From Caldilineaceae bacterium (lineage in GTDB: Bacteria > Chloroflexota > Anaerolineae > Caldilineales > Caldilineaceae): a stretch of 64,000 nt of DNA. Positions 21,244 to 28,590 of the stretch are shown one piece after another. The stretch covers positions 32,466 through 96,465 of the forward strand of contig JAJDXQ010000014.1 of the NCBI GenBank assembly GCA_022823185.1, in the 5' to 3' direction. Every line of letters starts with the position of its first letter. Position 1 is the first letter of the stretch. The notes below the pieces were generated by a model. The model worked only from the letters and a program-made list of their open reading frames with translations. It was not told the origin of the DNA and made no database searches. Both the position numbers and the translations under genes were made by a program.

Positions 21244-21837
21244 TCAACTGGGAGAAACGGAAAGATGCTCTGAAATCAGCTTGCTGAAATAAAGAGAATT
21301 ACTCCGGTATATTTTCAGAAAACCTGCAGGCGTGTTGTGCAGTCCCCCTTGGGACTGAATATAGAAGGGATAATGACGTGTTTTCTTGATCTCTCTGGCT
21401 GAAGAGATGTCAACAATGCTTACATGCCGGTACTGGTAGTCATCAAGAAATACTTTCGATTGCCAGAACATTTTTCCTATGCAATTGCAGTAACTCATAA
21501 AGCAGGCCGCACCCTTCAATTGCTGCTCAACATGGGTTCGCGTTTTGGAGTTCCCTGCTTGTGTTTCAATACAAATAATCCACTTTCGTATCCCGTCGAT
21601 GGCAACAATTACAAAATCAGCCCTCTTTCGCTCCCCTTTTGAACCATTGAAGATAGTGAGAGGATTTTCAAAGTCCTCTGCTCTGATAACGACTGAGTCA
21701 TGAGGTATACCTTTGATTTCTACAGTTGTTTTGGCCTGTTTATCTGTTAGTTTGACAGAGGGTCTGCCCGGACTAGGGTGCAACGGAATCTGGGCAGTGG
21801 ATACAAGCATTTTCCTCAACATTGCAATCTCATTCAC
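21244..21837 (-). CDS. Nuclease-like partner protein of the AAA ATPase (unknown family)
   Basis: A 197-residue protein from GTG 21837, five bases after the ATPase stop and preceded by GGAG; earlier and later starts (21858, 21801) are possible. A core stretch RADFVIVAI...KWIICIETQAGN followed by HVEQQLKGAACF resembles the D...ExK layout of restriction-endonuclease-like folds, with Gln in place of the Lys (ETQ). Tight coupling behind an AAA ATPase suggests an effector of a two-gene defence module, as in other ATPase-nuclease pairs. The fold call is by eye; it could instead be a non-catalytic partner. Composition is AT-richer than the flanks. Confidence 0.6.
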   Translation of the reverse strand: MNEIAMLRKMLVSTAQIPLHPSPGRPSVKLTDKQAKTTVEIKGIPHDSVVIRAEDFENPLTIFNGSKGERKRADFVIVAIDGIRKWIICIETQAGNSKTRTHVEQQLKGAACFMSYCNCIGKMFWQSKVFLDDYQYRHVSIVDISSAREIKKTRHYPFYIQSQGGLHNTPAGFLKIYRSNSLYFSKLISEHLSVSPS

Positions 21838-21842
21838 AGACC

Positions 21843-23243
21843 CTACTCCGCCCCCCACACAATTTCTTCAAGAATGTTATTCATTTGGTCGATTGTTTTG
21901 TCGAAGCTGCTGGCTTCAATCCCAAGCTGTGGATCAATATCGGCCGGAACAAGGGTATGGCCTCTTCTTCGTCTCTTCTGACCTTTTTCCAGCGGCATAA
22001 GGTCTTCTTGGGCCATGTACACTCTAACCTGATTGGACGATATCAGATCGTCCTCCTGATAGCCGTTGGCACGGGCGATTCTCTTCAGATGGGGCTTATC
22101 GTGGTTTAACATGATGAGCGTGTTAAGCTCTCTTATGATGTAGTCGCTATGGGTGGTTATGAAAACCTTTACGCCCACATTCACCAAGCGAGCTAAGAGT
22201 CTGGCAATACGACGCTGATTCTCTGGGTGTAGGTTTAATTCGGGTTCATCCACCATCAATATTTGACCCGGGGCTGCGACATGACGTAGATAAAAGCCAA
22301 TGTCCAAAAGGGAACGCGCCGCGCTGGAACTCTCGTCCATTGTCAACTTAAGTCGTTGGCGGTCAGGTCTAAAGTAGATCGAATCGTCACTCCCTGCGAT
22401 GTATTCGCCTCCAATGATGTCGGCGAAGTCATTCAAAATGCGGGGATGATCTTTTGCAATGAAGCTGTCTTCCTTGGCAACGTCTTCAAGTCTCCGTATA
22501 AAATCGACATTCACTTTGACCGGCAGTGGGTAATCCTGGTAGGACTTGAACAATAGATCCAATGGGTCGATATTTCTGTCTGTCCGACTCATTTCTTCGA
22601 GGAGTCGGTTGCGAGCGAAATTCAGTTCCTTGCGAAAAATCGCCGCGCCGGTGCGCTCTGCGCTGGCGATAAATGGATGGGGAAAAAATCTTTCAAAGAG
22701 CAGTTCTAAAATGTGATCAGATAGCATTTCCTGGACTATGTGCACCGGTGGTCCTGGGCTTCCTTCACCCAACAACAGCGATATCACCAGTTCCTTTTCG
22801 CCTTCGGCCTTGGAAAGAGAGAGAATATCATCTTCGCCGAAGCGAATTGTACGCTGAAGTATTTCTCCAACCACTGCCGCCGCTGGTACTGTCCCAACAT
22901 CTACTTGAAAGACCGTGTTCTTAAAGTGGTTCGCTCTTGACGCGAAAATCCTTGGCAATTGCTCCGTGTAGTCCTGGGAACCCCGCTTCAAGATATTGCC
23001 GGAATTCCTGACAAAAGATGTAATATCGATCCGCGTGACGCCGTCCTTAAACAAGGCTTCAATTGCTTGACTGGAAATTTGGACGCGCAGGAAGTTTTTC
23101 CAACTCCACAAGTAACCGAATAAGGCATAGGTTGCATAGGTCTTGCCGGTATTGTTTTTGCCACAGATGATGGTCATATCTCCTAACGAAAAATCTGCCT
23201 GCCTTAGAATCCCAAGGTTTTTCAAGCTAACCCTTATCGCCAC
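21843..23243 (-). CDS. AAA-family (AAA15/21, SMC-like) ATPase
   Basis: A 466-residue ATPase. I place the start at GTG 23243, which has GGAGG seven bases upstream; a TTG at 23339 would add 32 residues of poor quality. Residues 1-35 give the typical N-terminus of overcoming-lysogenization-defect/AAA15 ATPases ending in Walker A (CGKNNTGKT). Near the C-terminus ILMVDEPELNLHPENQRRIA is Walker B with signature, and KVFITTHSDYIIREL is the conserved H-loop region. Such ATPases power or gate nucleases and other effectors in OLD, Septu, PARIS and similar anti-phage systems. The partner gene follows with a 5-bp gap. Confidence 0.85.
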   Translation of the reverse strand: MAIRVSLKNLGILRQADFSLGDMTIICGKNNTGKTYATYALFGYLWSWKNFLRVQISSQAIEALFKDGVTRIDITSFVRNSGNILKRGSQDYTEQLPRIFASRANHFKNTVFQVDVGTVPAAAVVGEILQRTIRFGEDDILSLSKAEGEKELVISLLLGEGSPGPPVHIVQEMLSDHILELLFERFFPHPFIASAERTGAAIFRKELNFARNRLLEEMSRTDRNIDPLDLLFKSYQDYPLPVKVNVDFIRRLEDVAKEDSFIAKDHPRILNDFADIIGGEYIAGSDDSIYFRPDRQRLKLTMDESSSAARSLLDIGFYLRHVAAPGQILMVDEPELNLHPENQRRIARLLARLVNVGVKVFITTHSDYIIRELNTLIMLNHDKPHLKRIARANGYQEDDLISSNQVRVYMAQEDLMPLEKGQKRRRRGHTLVPADIDPQLGIEASSFDKTIDQMNNILEEIVWGAE

Positions 23244-23262
23244 ACCACCACCTCCGCTATCG

Positions 23263-23370
23263 TCATTTCGGCGCACTTCCCAAGATGTCCCCGACTCTGG
23301 CCAAGACTTTTCGTCCGCGTCTTGTGTAATCGTCGACAAGGCCGGTCATTTCCTGTTCGTAGCACTTCAT
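23263..23370 (-). CDS. Small upstream open frame, possible gene remnant
   Basis: Thirty-five codons from ATG 23370, ending 19 bp before the ATPase GTG. The peptide MTGLVDDYTRRGRKVLARVG part looks like a real amphipathic helix, and the frame stays open a further 22 codons upstream without a start. In the adjacent frame the sequence continues sensibly if one G is removed from the run near 23428, suggesting a decayed or frameshifted gene. No ribosome site was found. It may be a remnant of the methyltransferase-like gene at 23644 or a lost partner of the ATPase. Confidence 0.3.
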   Translation of the reverse strand: MKCYEQEMTGLVDDYTRRGRKVLARVGDILGSAPK

Positions 23371-23643
23371 GGTACGGATGTGCGGCCTCTCGCTCTTGAA
23401 GATAACGTTGCCCAGCCCTTGCTCCCCCTTTTTGCTGAATCAGTGCTTTGCAAGCCGAAGGTTCCACTCTGGCTTTAAGAATTGAATTCTTCGGACCTAT
23501 AGCCCCTCTAGTCGGTCCAAAGCCGGGGTGAGAAACGTGAAGTTCACAGTATCGCTCCTCTCTATAGAACATAGACATTTGAGACCGTGCCTCGCCGAGC
23601 TTTTAGGCCACTGTTTGTCCACCATTCAGTTAGCTTGAAAAGA

Positions 23644-23811
23644 CTACACGAAATTTGGGATGTTGTAGATTTCGTCAGTCTTGCCATTCCAGACCAGTTC
23701 AATTACGCGCTTATCCTCAAACAACAGAAAGCGATATCTGTCCGGCAGTGGTTTGTCCGCCTCCATGAAGCGGATGACTTCCCGTTGCTCCTGCTCCGTC
23801 AGGCGTGGCAT
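23644..23811 (-). pseudogene. N-terminal fragment resembling a type III-like DNA methyltransferase
   Basis: A 55-codon frame from ATG 23811 to TAG 23644, too short to stand out as an ORF. The stretch MEADKPLPDRYRFLLFEDKR followed by VIELVWNGKTDEIYNI matches, from memory, the conserved N-terminus of a family of adenine-specific DNA methyltransferases of restriction-modification systems, where it continues into several hundred more residues. Here it stops abruptly and the downstream 350 bp contains only broken frames. I read it as the stub of a lost restriction-modification locus next to the ATPase module. The amino-acid coding quality is good; the family link needs a profile search. Confidence 0.5.
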
Positions 23812-23924
23812 TCGTTTATCACATTTCTGTTCAATGACATTGAAGAATGAGAGGATTGAAGATTCTTCAGAAGAAACCCTTTGTCAGCGCTGGAACTCCA
23901 GTTTACCAGTGTCTGAAGCCACGC

Positions 23925-24269
23925 TCAAACTGTCTCCCGTCTTCCTTTCATCACCCACAGCGTCCACAGGACGGTGGGGACGACGCTGATGGCGGCCAGG
24001 AACCAGATGATGGAGGAGATGGTGAGACTGGTGTCGAGGGCGGCGCCGACGAGGCTGGAGGCGAGGGCGCTGCCGAGATAGAAGAACATGAAGTCGCTGG
24101 CGAAGACGCGGCCGCGTATTTCGTCGGGGACCATTTGGAGGAGCAGGTGGGTTGAGAAGACCCAGATAACGCCGCTGCCGATGGAGCGCACGAAGGAGCC
24201 CAGCGGAGAACTTCGGGCCTCGATTGAGATGGTGAACGCCTGTTGCTCCTTCGCGGTCAGGGGAACCAT
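23925..24269 (-). pseudogene. Duplicated 3' fragment of an MFS transporter gene fused to a foreign start
   Basis: A 114-codon frame. Its last 92 residues repeat the C-terminus of the MFS protein at 27234-28502 with only two amino-acid differences; the DNA match covers about 23925-24203 and 27234-27512, in the same orientation 3309 bp apart. The first 22 residues (MVPLTAKEQQAFTISIEARS) are unrelated and look like the beginning of another gene. The product would contain only three or so membrane helices and is unlikely to transport. It marks a duplication or insertion joint inside the accessory island. Confidence 0.85.
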
Positions 24270-24340
24270 GTGAATTTCGCTAATCAGATCCTGTTAATGG
24301 GAATAGGCGTGTGCGAGGAGTAAGGTAGCGCACCCGATTG

Positions 24341-24775
24341 CTATATCTTCTCGCCCTCCTGTTTCCGTCCTCTCTCCCGAATAATTTGAACGACGGAATC
24401 TCCTGTGCTCACTTCTCTGCCCTCTTCCCAGATTCTCTCGCCTGTATTGAGTGTTTCATATTCAACTAACCATGAAGGGGGCATGAGGAAACGAGAGAAA
24501 CGACCGAGGGCGCGAGAGCCATCGATCCTCGGAGTCTTGGTCTCGCGGTAGGTAGATGCCACTGCCAGTCTTTCCTGGACATCAGTAACCCGTACTCTGA
24601 CCTTGGGAAGCTCTATGAGACCTAGCATTTCCTCCGTATCAGGATCCTTTATTTCCGCTTGCTCGATGACATCAAAGTCCATACCAACAGCGACTCCATT
24701 TGCAGAGCCAACGTTTAGCGCGATGTCATGTGAACTAAGCACTTGCGCGACCTTGCCGCGGATTGGTTCTGTCAT
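24341..24775 (-). CDS. Small beta-rich protein resembling the FlgT C-terminal domain
   Basis: A 144-residue protein with the pattern GKVAQVLSSHDIALNVGSAN, then GVAVGMDFDVI, then an acidic DPDTEEMLG loop and VRVTDVQERLAVAS. This is the usual shape of the C-terminal beta domain of FlgT-like and TolB-accessory-like envelope proteins, although no signal peptide is present here, so it may be cytoplasmic. GGAGGAG precedes the ATG and overlaps the end of the upstream gene; the genes overlap by 4 bp (24772-24775). The pair of a soluble beta protein and a two-helix membrane protein is conserved in design but I do not recognise it. C-terminus is Arg/Glu-rich. Confidence 0.65.
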   Translation of the reverse strand: MTEPIRGKVAQVLSSHDIALNVGSANGVAVGMDFDVIEQAEIKDPDTEEMLGLIELPKVRVRVTDVQERLAVASTYRETKTPRIDGSRALGRFSRFLMPPSWLVEYETLNTGERIWEEGREVSTGDSVVQIIRERGRKQEGEKI

Positions 24776-25263
24776 CGTCTCTCCTCCGTTGCATTGACAG
24801 CGGAGAGTTTTCTGTCCAACTCTTTCACTTCATCGGGCACGATATCTTTCCAGTCTTCCAGAGCATCGTCTGCTGTAACCAGTTTCCAAAAGACAATTCC
24901 TTTGAGCTCGGCAAGTATCACTTTGTCGCTGTCAAGAGACTCAGCATTCCGTGATAGCTCGATAATGCGCCCTACTTCAGAGATACTGCGATAGAGTGAG
25001 AGAAGGCGCCTGAATGCGGATCGGGCGTGTGGCTTGATTATCTCTCTTGCCGCCTCGCGAACTGACAGGCGAGCAGAATAAAACGAAACGGCAATGCCTA
25101 TCAAGGCGACACAAATCTGCAGAAAGTAGCTCTCCAGATTTGTGTAGTTTCGCGTATTTGCCACATGCCAAAAGGCGCCCAAAACCCCTAAGGAAACAAT
25201 GACGAGCAACGATGGCCAAATTAACCGGTGTAGAATCGACCTGAGAGGTTCGACAGTTTTCAT
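24772..25263 (-). CDS. Two-helix membrane protein of unknown function
   Basis: A 163-residue protein with two membrane helices (about residues 13-33, IWPSLLVIVSLGVLGAFWHV, and 46-66, YFLQICVALIGIAVSFYSA) separated by a short loop, and a cytoplasmic helical domain of about 95 residues ending in charged sequence. GGTGAAAA lies before the ATG. It overlaps the next gene by ATGA, so the two products are made together. The topology (two helices near the N-terminus and a long soluble helical tail) is reminiscent of membrane effectors of small defence or stress modules, but this is only analogy. Confidence 0.65.
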   Translation of the reverse strand: MKTVEPLRSILHRLIWPSLLVIVSLGVLGAFWHVANTRNYTNLESYFLQICVALIGIAVSFYSARLSVREAAREIIKPHARSAFRRLLSLYRSISEVGRIIELSRNAESLDSDKVILAELKGIVFWKLVTADDALEDWKDIVPDEVKELDRKLSAVNATEERR

Positions 25264-25912
25264 TTTTCACCAGTGTATCAAAATGAATGAGCGATTTCAA
25301 CCCCAATTATAGCACATTTGTGCAGGCATGGGTCTGACATGAATATCATGGCAACGTCTCCCGTGCAAACACGATGCTCAGACGGATGCCGTTGTCGGTG
25401 GGTGGCGGAGCATGTACACGCCGCGGGGCAGGCACATGGCGGAACGACTGTAAGGGCGCTGATGGGAAATGTAAACTTCGTGGGGCGACCATATTGAGGG
25501 TTACGGGGCAGGCGCACGCCGCGGGGCGGGCGTATGGGGGCGGGGCAAAATGGGGGCGAGTTTCGGGCTATCTCGTGGAGATTACATTGAGTCCTGCAGC
25601 CGGCTTCTCCTGGCGGCCTCAAGGCTAAACTGCGCCCCGAGCCGTGGTGGTTAGCGGGCAGAGAGTGGGGCGCGAAGATGTCGGGGTTACGCTGAGGCAT
25701 TTCGGGGAAGCAGGTTGGGTCGGTCTCAGTCTTGATGCGGATGAAAACCAAGCCATTGCCTGGCAGGGTTCTTTTGACTTCATCGCACCGCTAGCGCACG
25801 GGACGATGGCGCTTACCCGTTTCTATCCGGCGCGGCAGCTTTATGGTCTGGATCCAGCGGATTGACTGGTCGAGATTCCTGCGGAGAAAGACCAGGGTAG
25901 AGATCTTCGGAG
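25264..25912. other. Intergenic region with dispersed repeat
   Basis: 650 bp with copy C of the dispersed repeat (25576-25625) and other GC-rich low-complexity sequence, in contrast to the AT-richer genes around it. A plus-strand frame at 25644-25865 ends in a protein-like segment but has no start signal; I do not call it. Confidence 0.5.
25576..25625. repeat. Dispersed intergenic repeat, copy C
   Basis: Diverged copy: GGAGATTACATTGAGTCCTG aligns with the GGGAGATTTCGCTGAATGCT core of copies A and B. The preceding GCGTATGGGGGCGGGGC also matches the flank of copy A. Confidence 0.65.
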
Positions 25913-26449
25913 TCAAACCAGCAGCTTCTTATTCGCGGTCAAAATAGGGACTGCTGAACCTTTGAAGTCGCCGTCATGCGTAATCAGTGTCAGCCCTTCT
26001 GTTTTGCATAACTCCGTAATGACTTGATCATTGAAATCAAAGCCACCTGCCGCGTACTCGTCCAGCAGATCATTGATCTCCAGTCTAGCGAACCCGCTTT
26101 CTACTGGAGAACAGTGTTGCATAACCAGCTCTGCATCAGAAGCGATGGTTGGAGCGATCCGTTTGAACTGTGTGCTGTTGCGATACCTTTTGAAGTCGAT
26201 ATTCGATCTTGAGTTTCTCCACATAATTCTGGCATAGCTGTTAATGAATTCTGAAACGATAAGGACATCTATATGGATGTGGCTCTTCGCGATAAGTATG
26301 CGCTTGAACGCCTGGGAGTAGGTCTTCACACGGTTCCGGACGGGCGACTGCTGCGGGCCATGCAGGAACAACCAGATATTCGCATCAAAAAACAGTCTAT
26401 CTTCAGAACGAAAATTGTAGTTGCTCACCGACAGTGCTCTAATCGTCAT
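25913..26449 (-). CDS. PIN-domain protein, putative ribonuclease
   Basis: A 178-residue protein from ATG 26449, which overlaps the end of the DUF4325 gene by 11 bp; an upstream start at 26485 is possible. PIN acidic residues are visible in LFFDANIWLFL, VSEFINSYAR, FDFNDQVITEL and LITHDGDFKG. It is larger than VapC toxins and closer to the stand-alone PIN proteins found with DUF4325 and ATP-binding partners. Coupling to the STAS-like gene suggests one functional unit. Whether it is a toxin or a processing nuclease is not clear from sequence. Confidence 0.78.
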   Translation of the reverse strand: MTIRALSVSNYNFRSEDRLFFDANIWLFLHGPQQSPVRNRVKTYSQAFKRILIAKSHIHIDVLIVSEFINSYARIMWRNSRSNIDFKRYRNSTQFKRIAPTIASDAELVMQHCSPVESGFARLEINDLLDEYAAGGFDFNDQVITELCKTEGLTLITHDGDFKGSAVPILTANKKLLV

Positions 26450-26801
26450 CGTCGTCCTCCAGCACTTCCCTAACCGCTTGATCAAACCTGTGGCGATCCT
26501 GAAAGTACAACTTGGCTGTTTCGACGACGCGCTTCAGCAGTGCCGCATCTTGGGGTTCTATGTCCTCGACCTTCAACATTGACCGAACTTGGTCTTCAGT
26601 AAAGGTCCCATAAAGTTGACCGATCGCCGCATTAAGAAAGGCGGAAGTCATCGTTGAAACGTTGAGAAATGAGAGTGCAACGCGTCGATCCCTTCCAAAG
26701 GCGACGGCAAGGCGATCATGTACTTTCTGCCCATCGTCCGAGGCGACGCATAGAGGGCTGCCCACAACCTCATAGACCGAAACTTTCGTGTCTTTCTGCA
26801 T
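26439..26801 (-). CDS. DUF4325 (STAS-like) protein
   Basis: A 120-residue protein. The central motif VALSFLNVSTMTSAFLNAAI is the diagnostic beta-helix of the STAS-like DUF4325 family, which resembles anti-sigma-factor antagonists. The C-terminus ends in five consecutive aspartates. GAGGGAACGGA lies before the ATG. Members usually sit with a GHKL (histidine-kinase-like) ATP-binding protein, as an anti-sigma-like pair; here the GHKL partner immediately upstream is truncated, so the module may be incomplete or altered. The PIN gene overlaps its end by 11 bp. Confidence 0.8.
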   Translation of the reverse strand: MQKDTKVSVYEVVGSPLCVASDDGQKVHDRLAVAFGRDRRVALSFLNVSTMTSAFLNAAIGQLYGTFTEDQVRSMLKVEDIEPQDAALLKRVVETAKLYFQDRHRFDQAVREVLEDDDDD

Positions 26802-26810
26802 TCCGTTCCC

Positions 26811-27037
26811 TCAAAAGATGTCGTCGACTTTCGATTCAGGAGATAAGATGTAGGTCTGTTCTGTCTTGGAAAGAACTGTCCGCAACTGAAGATTCCCATA
26901 CTTGTGCTTGAGTGAAGCACGGCATTGCTGAATATCTCGAAAATACTTTGGCGGATTCTCTTCAGCAGCGCTTTCGACATTTCAGGCATCTCGGATCTAT
27001 GGTCGTGGCGAATTTGCCGTGGCAGCACCAGTCTCAT
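26811..27037 (-). pseudogene. Truncated GHKL-type ATP-binding protein
   Basis: Residues 20-55 of this frame (SKALLKRIRQSIFEIFSNAV) show the N-box helix of GHKL ATPases, followed by the IFSCGQFFP strand that precedes the ATP lid in the usual partner of DUF4325. The remaining two thirds of the ATPase are missing: the frame runs out of register into the DUF4325 gene. It begins at ATG 27037, which overlaps the stop of another partial frame (27034-27174). The most economical reading is a decayed anti-sigma-like kinase whose two partner genes survive. A frameshift caused by sequencing error is an alternative. Confidence 0.6.
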
Positions 27038-27174
27038 TGTTTTACCTCCGCAGAGGCCGCCATTTCCTTGCCGGTAAGGTCCATTTGAATGCCCGCCATT
27101 TCTGTGGGCACGGGAAACACTCGTTTGCGACTCCAGTCAACTTCCAGCGAGAGAATCTCCCTTTTTGAGGGAAC
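27034..27174 (-). pseudogene. Partial coding frame upstream of the GHKL fragment
   Basis: An open stretch of 46 codons without a usual start, reading through VPTEMAGIQMDLTGKEMAAS and ending with TGA overlapping ATG 27037. The residue pattern looks protein-coding. It may be the 5' part of the GHKL gene in a shifted frame or the end of another gene lost by deletion. Confidence 0.35.
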
Positions 27175-27233
27175 TTAGTATCACACCCGAATGAGTATAG
27201 CACACATGTGCAAGAAACTAGAGTGCGGGCAAC

Positions 27234-28502
27234 TCAGACAACTTCCCGTCTTCCTTTCATCACCCACAGCGTCCAAAGCACGGTTGGGACGACGCTGATG
27301 GCGGCCAAGAACCAGATGATGGAGGAGATGGTGAGACTGGTGTCGAGGGCGGCGCCGACGAGGCTGGAGGCGAGGGCGCTGCCGAGGTAGAAGAACATGA
27401 AGTCGCTGGCGAAGACGCGGCCGCGTATTTCGTCGGGGACCATTTGGAGGAGCAGGTGGGTTGAGAAGACCCAGATGATGCCGCTGCCGATGGAGCGCAC
27501 GAAGGAGCCCAACAGGACGATCGGGAGGCTCAGGAGAGGGGCTGTCACCATGATGCCAGCGATCGCGATTACATAGCCGTATGCTATCCCTTCTTTGAGC
27601 GAGCGGGGATCGTCTCCTGTCAGTTTGCGTGCCAGAATGGGGCCGAGGCCGGAGCCGACGCCGGTGAGGCCGAACATGAGGCCCATGCTGATGCCGCCGC
27701 CCTGGCCGACGATAAAGACCTGCTGGGCGATCGCAACCTGGATTACCTGGAAGGCGGTTGCGAGGAAGAGCGCCATGGACGCTTTCTGGAGTGCGACGAC
27801 GAGGACGTCGAGGTGGGCGCGCAGATAGCGGAGACCGTTGAAGTACTGACGCACAGCCGCGGCGACGGTTTTGTCGGCGGCGGCGGATGCGAGTTTGGCG
27901 GGCATGCGGACCTGCGCGAGCAGGGCGGCTGAGAGCAGGAAGGTGAAGGTGTCGAGGACGAAGGCTGGATACATGCCAAAGATGCCGGAGAAGAGTCCGC
28001 CGAGGGCAGCGCCGAGGGCAAGCATTACGGACCAGGTGGCGGAGCTGAGGGCGTTGACCGCGCCGAGCTCGCGTGGGTTGGCGATGTCGGGCAGGATGGC
28101 GGTATGGGCGGGGTCGAAGAATCCGGTCATCGCCATCTGGACGGCTGTCAGAGTGTACAGGATCCACACGTCGCCGGGATCGCGCACGAGGAGGAAGGCG
28201 AGGACGACGGCGGCGCGGATGAGGTCGGTTGCAATGAGGATGTGCTTTCGGTTGTAGCGGTCGGCCGCGACGCCGGCGATTGGGCTGACTAGGAAGGGCG
28301 CGAGCATACGCACGACGAAGAGTGAGCCGACGGCCAGGCCGGATTGGGTGAGCATGCCTACGAGGGCGGCGGAGGCGACGAGGTTGAACCAGTCGCCCAG
28401 CAGGCTTACGATCTGGCCGAACCAGAGGTAGCGGAAGTTGCGGTTGTCGCGGAGGAGGTCGGTGTAGCTGACGGCGGTCTGCGTCGTGGTATCTGCGGTC
28501 AT
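27234..28502 (-). CDS. MFS transporter, EntS-like family (paralog 1)
   Basis: A 422-residue carrier with about 12 membrane helices. RYLWFGQIVSLLGDWFNLVA (about 26-45) and the loop GVAADRYNRKHILI (about 79-92, the MFS motif A) are typical of the enterobactin-exporter/macrolide-efflux-like branch. It is the downstream one of two tandem paralogs; the other lies at 28591-29859 and shares most of the sequence. No clear ribosome site precedes the ATG, so it may depend on coupling to the upstream copy. Its last 92 codons are duplicated at 23925-24203. Efflux of a drug or siderophore is family-based; the operon context (sugar-acid enzymes) suggests a small metabolite. Confidence 0.9.
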   Translation of the reverse strand: MTADTTTQTAVSYTDLLRDNRNFRYLWFGQIVSLLGDWFNLVASAALVGMLTQSGLAVGSLFVVRMLAPFLVSPIAGVAADRYNRKHILIATDLIRAAVVLAFLLVRDPGDVWILYTLTAVQMAMTGFFDPAHTAILPDIANPRELGAVNALSSATWSVMLALGAALGGLFSGIFGMYPAFVLDTFTFLLSAALLAQVRMPAKLASAAADKTVAAAVRQYFNGLRYLRAHLDVLVVALQKASMALFLATAFQVIQVAIAQQVFIVGQGGGISMGLMFGLTGVGSGLGPILARKLTGDDPRSLKEGIAYGYVIAIAGIMVTAPLLSLPIVLLGSFVRSIGSGIIWVFSTHLLLQMVPDEIRGRVFASDFMFFYLGSALASSLVGAALDTSLTISSIIWFLAAISVVPTVLWTLWVMKGRREVV

Positions 28503-28590
28503 TTAGTTTCGTTTCAGCGGCTGATGAGGATTAATTTCGCTTGTACCAGATCAACATACAGTAACAGACTCCGGCAGGGAGCCGAAAATT

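Noticed and set aside
21021..21287. 88-codon plus-strand frame beside the island
   Set aside because: No ribosome site, and it overlaps the end of the nuclease-like gene on the other strand; sequence is Gly/Val-rich without structure.
23587..23850. 87-codon plus-strand frame
   Set aside because: The opposite strand carries the clear methyltransferase-like peptide at 23644-23811.
25644..25865. 73-codon plus-strand frame
   Set aside because: Its last part is protein-like but there is no start signal, and it begins in repeat sequence. Kept only as a note in the intergenic entry.
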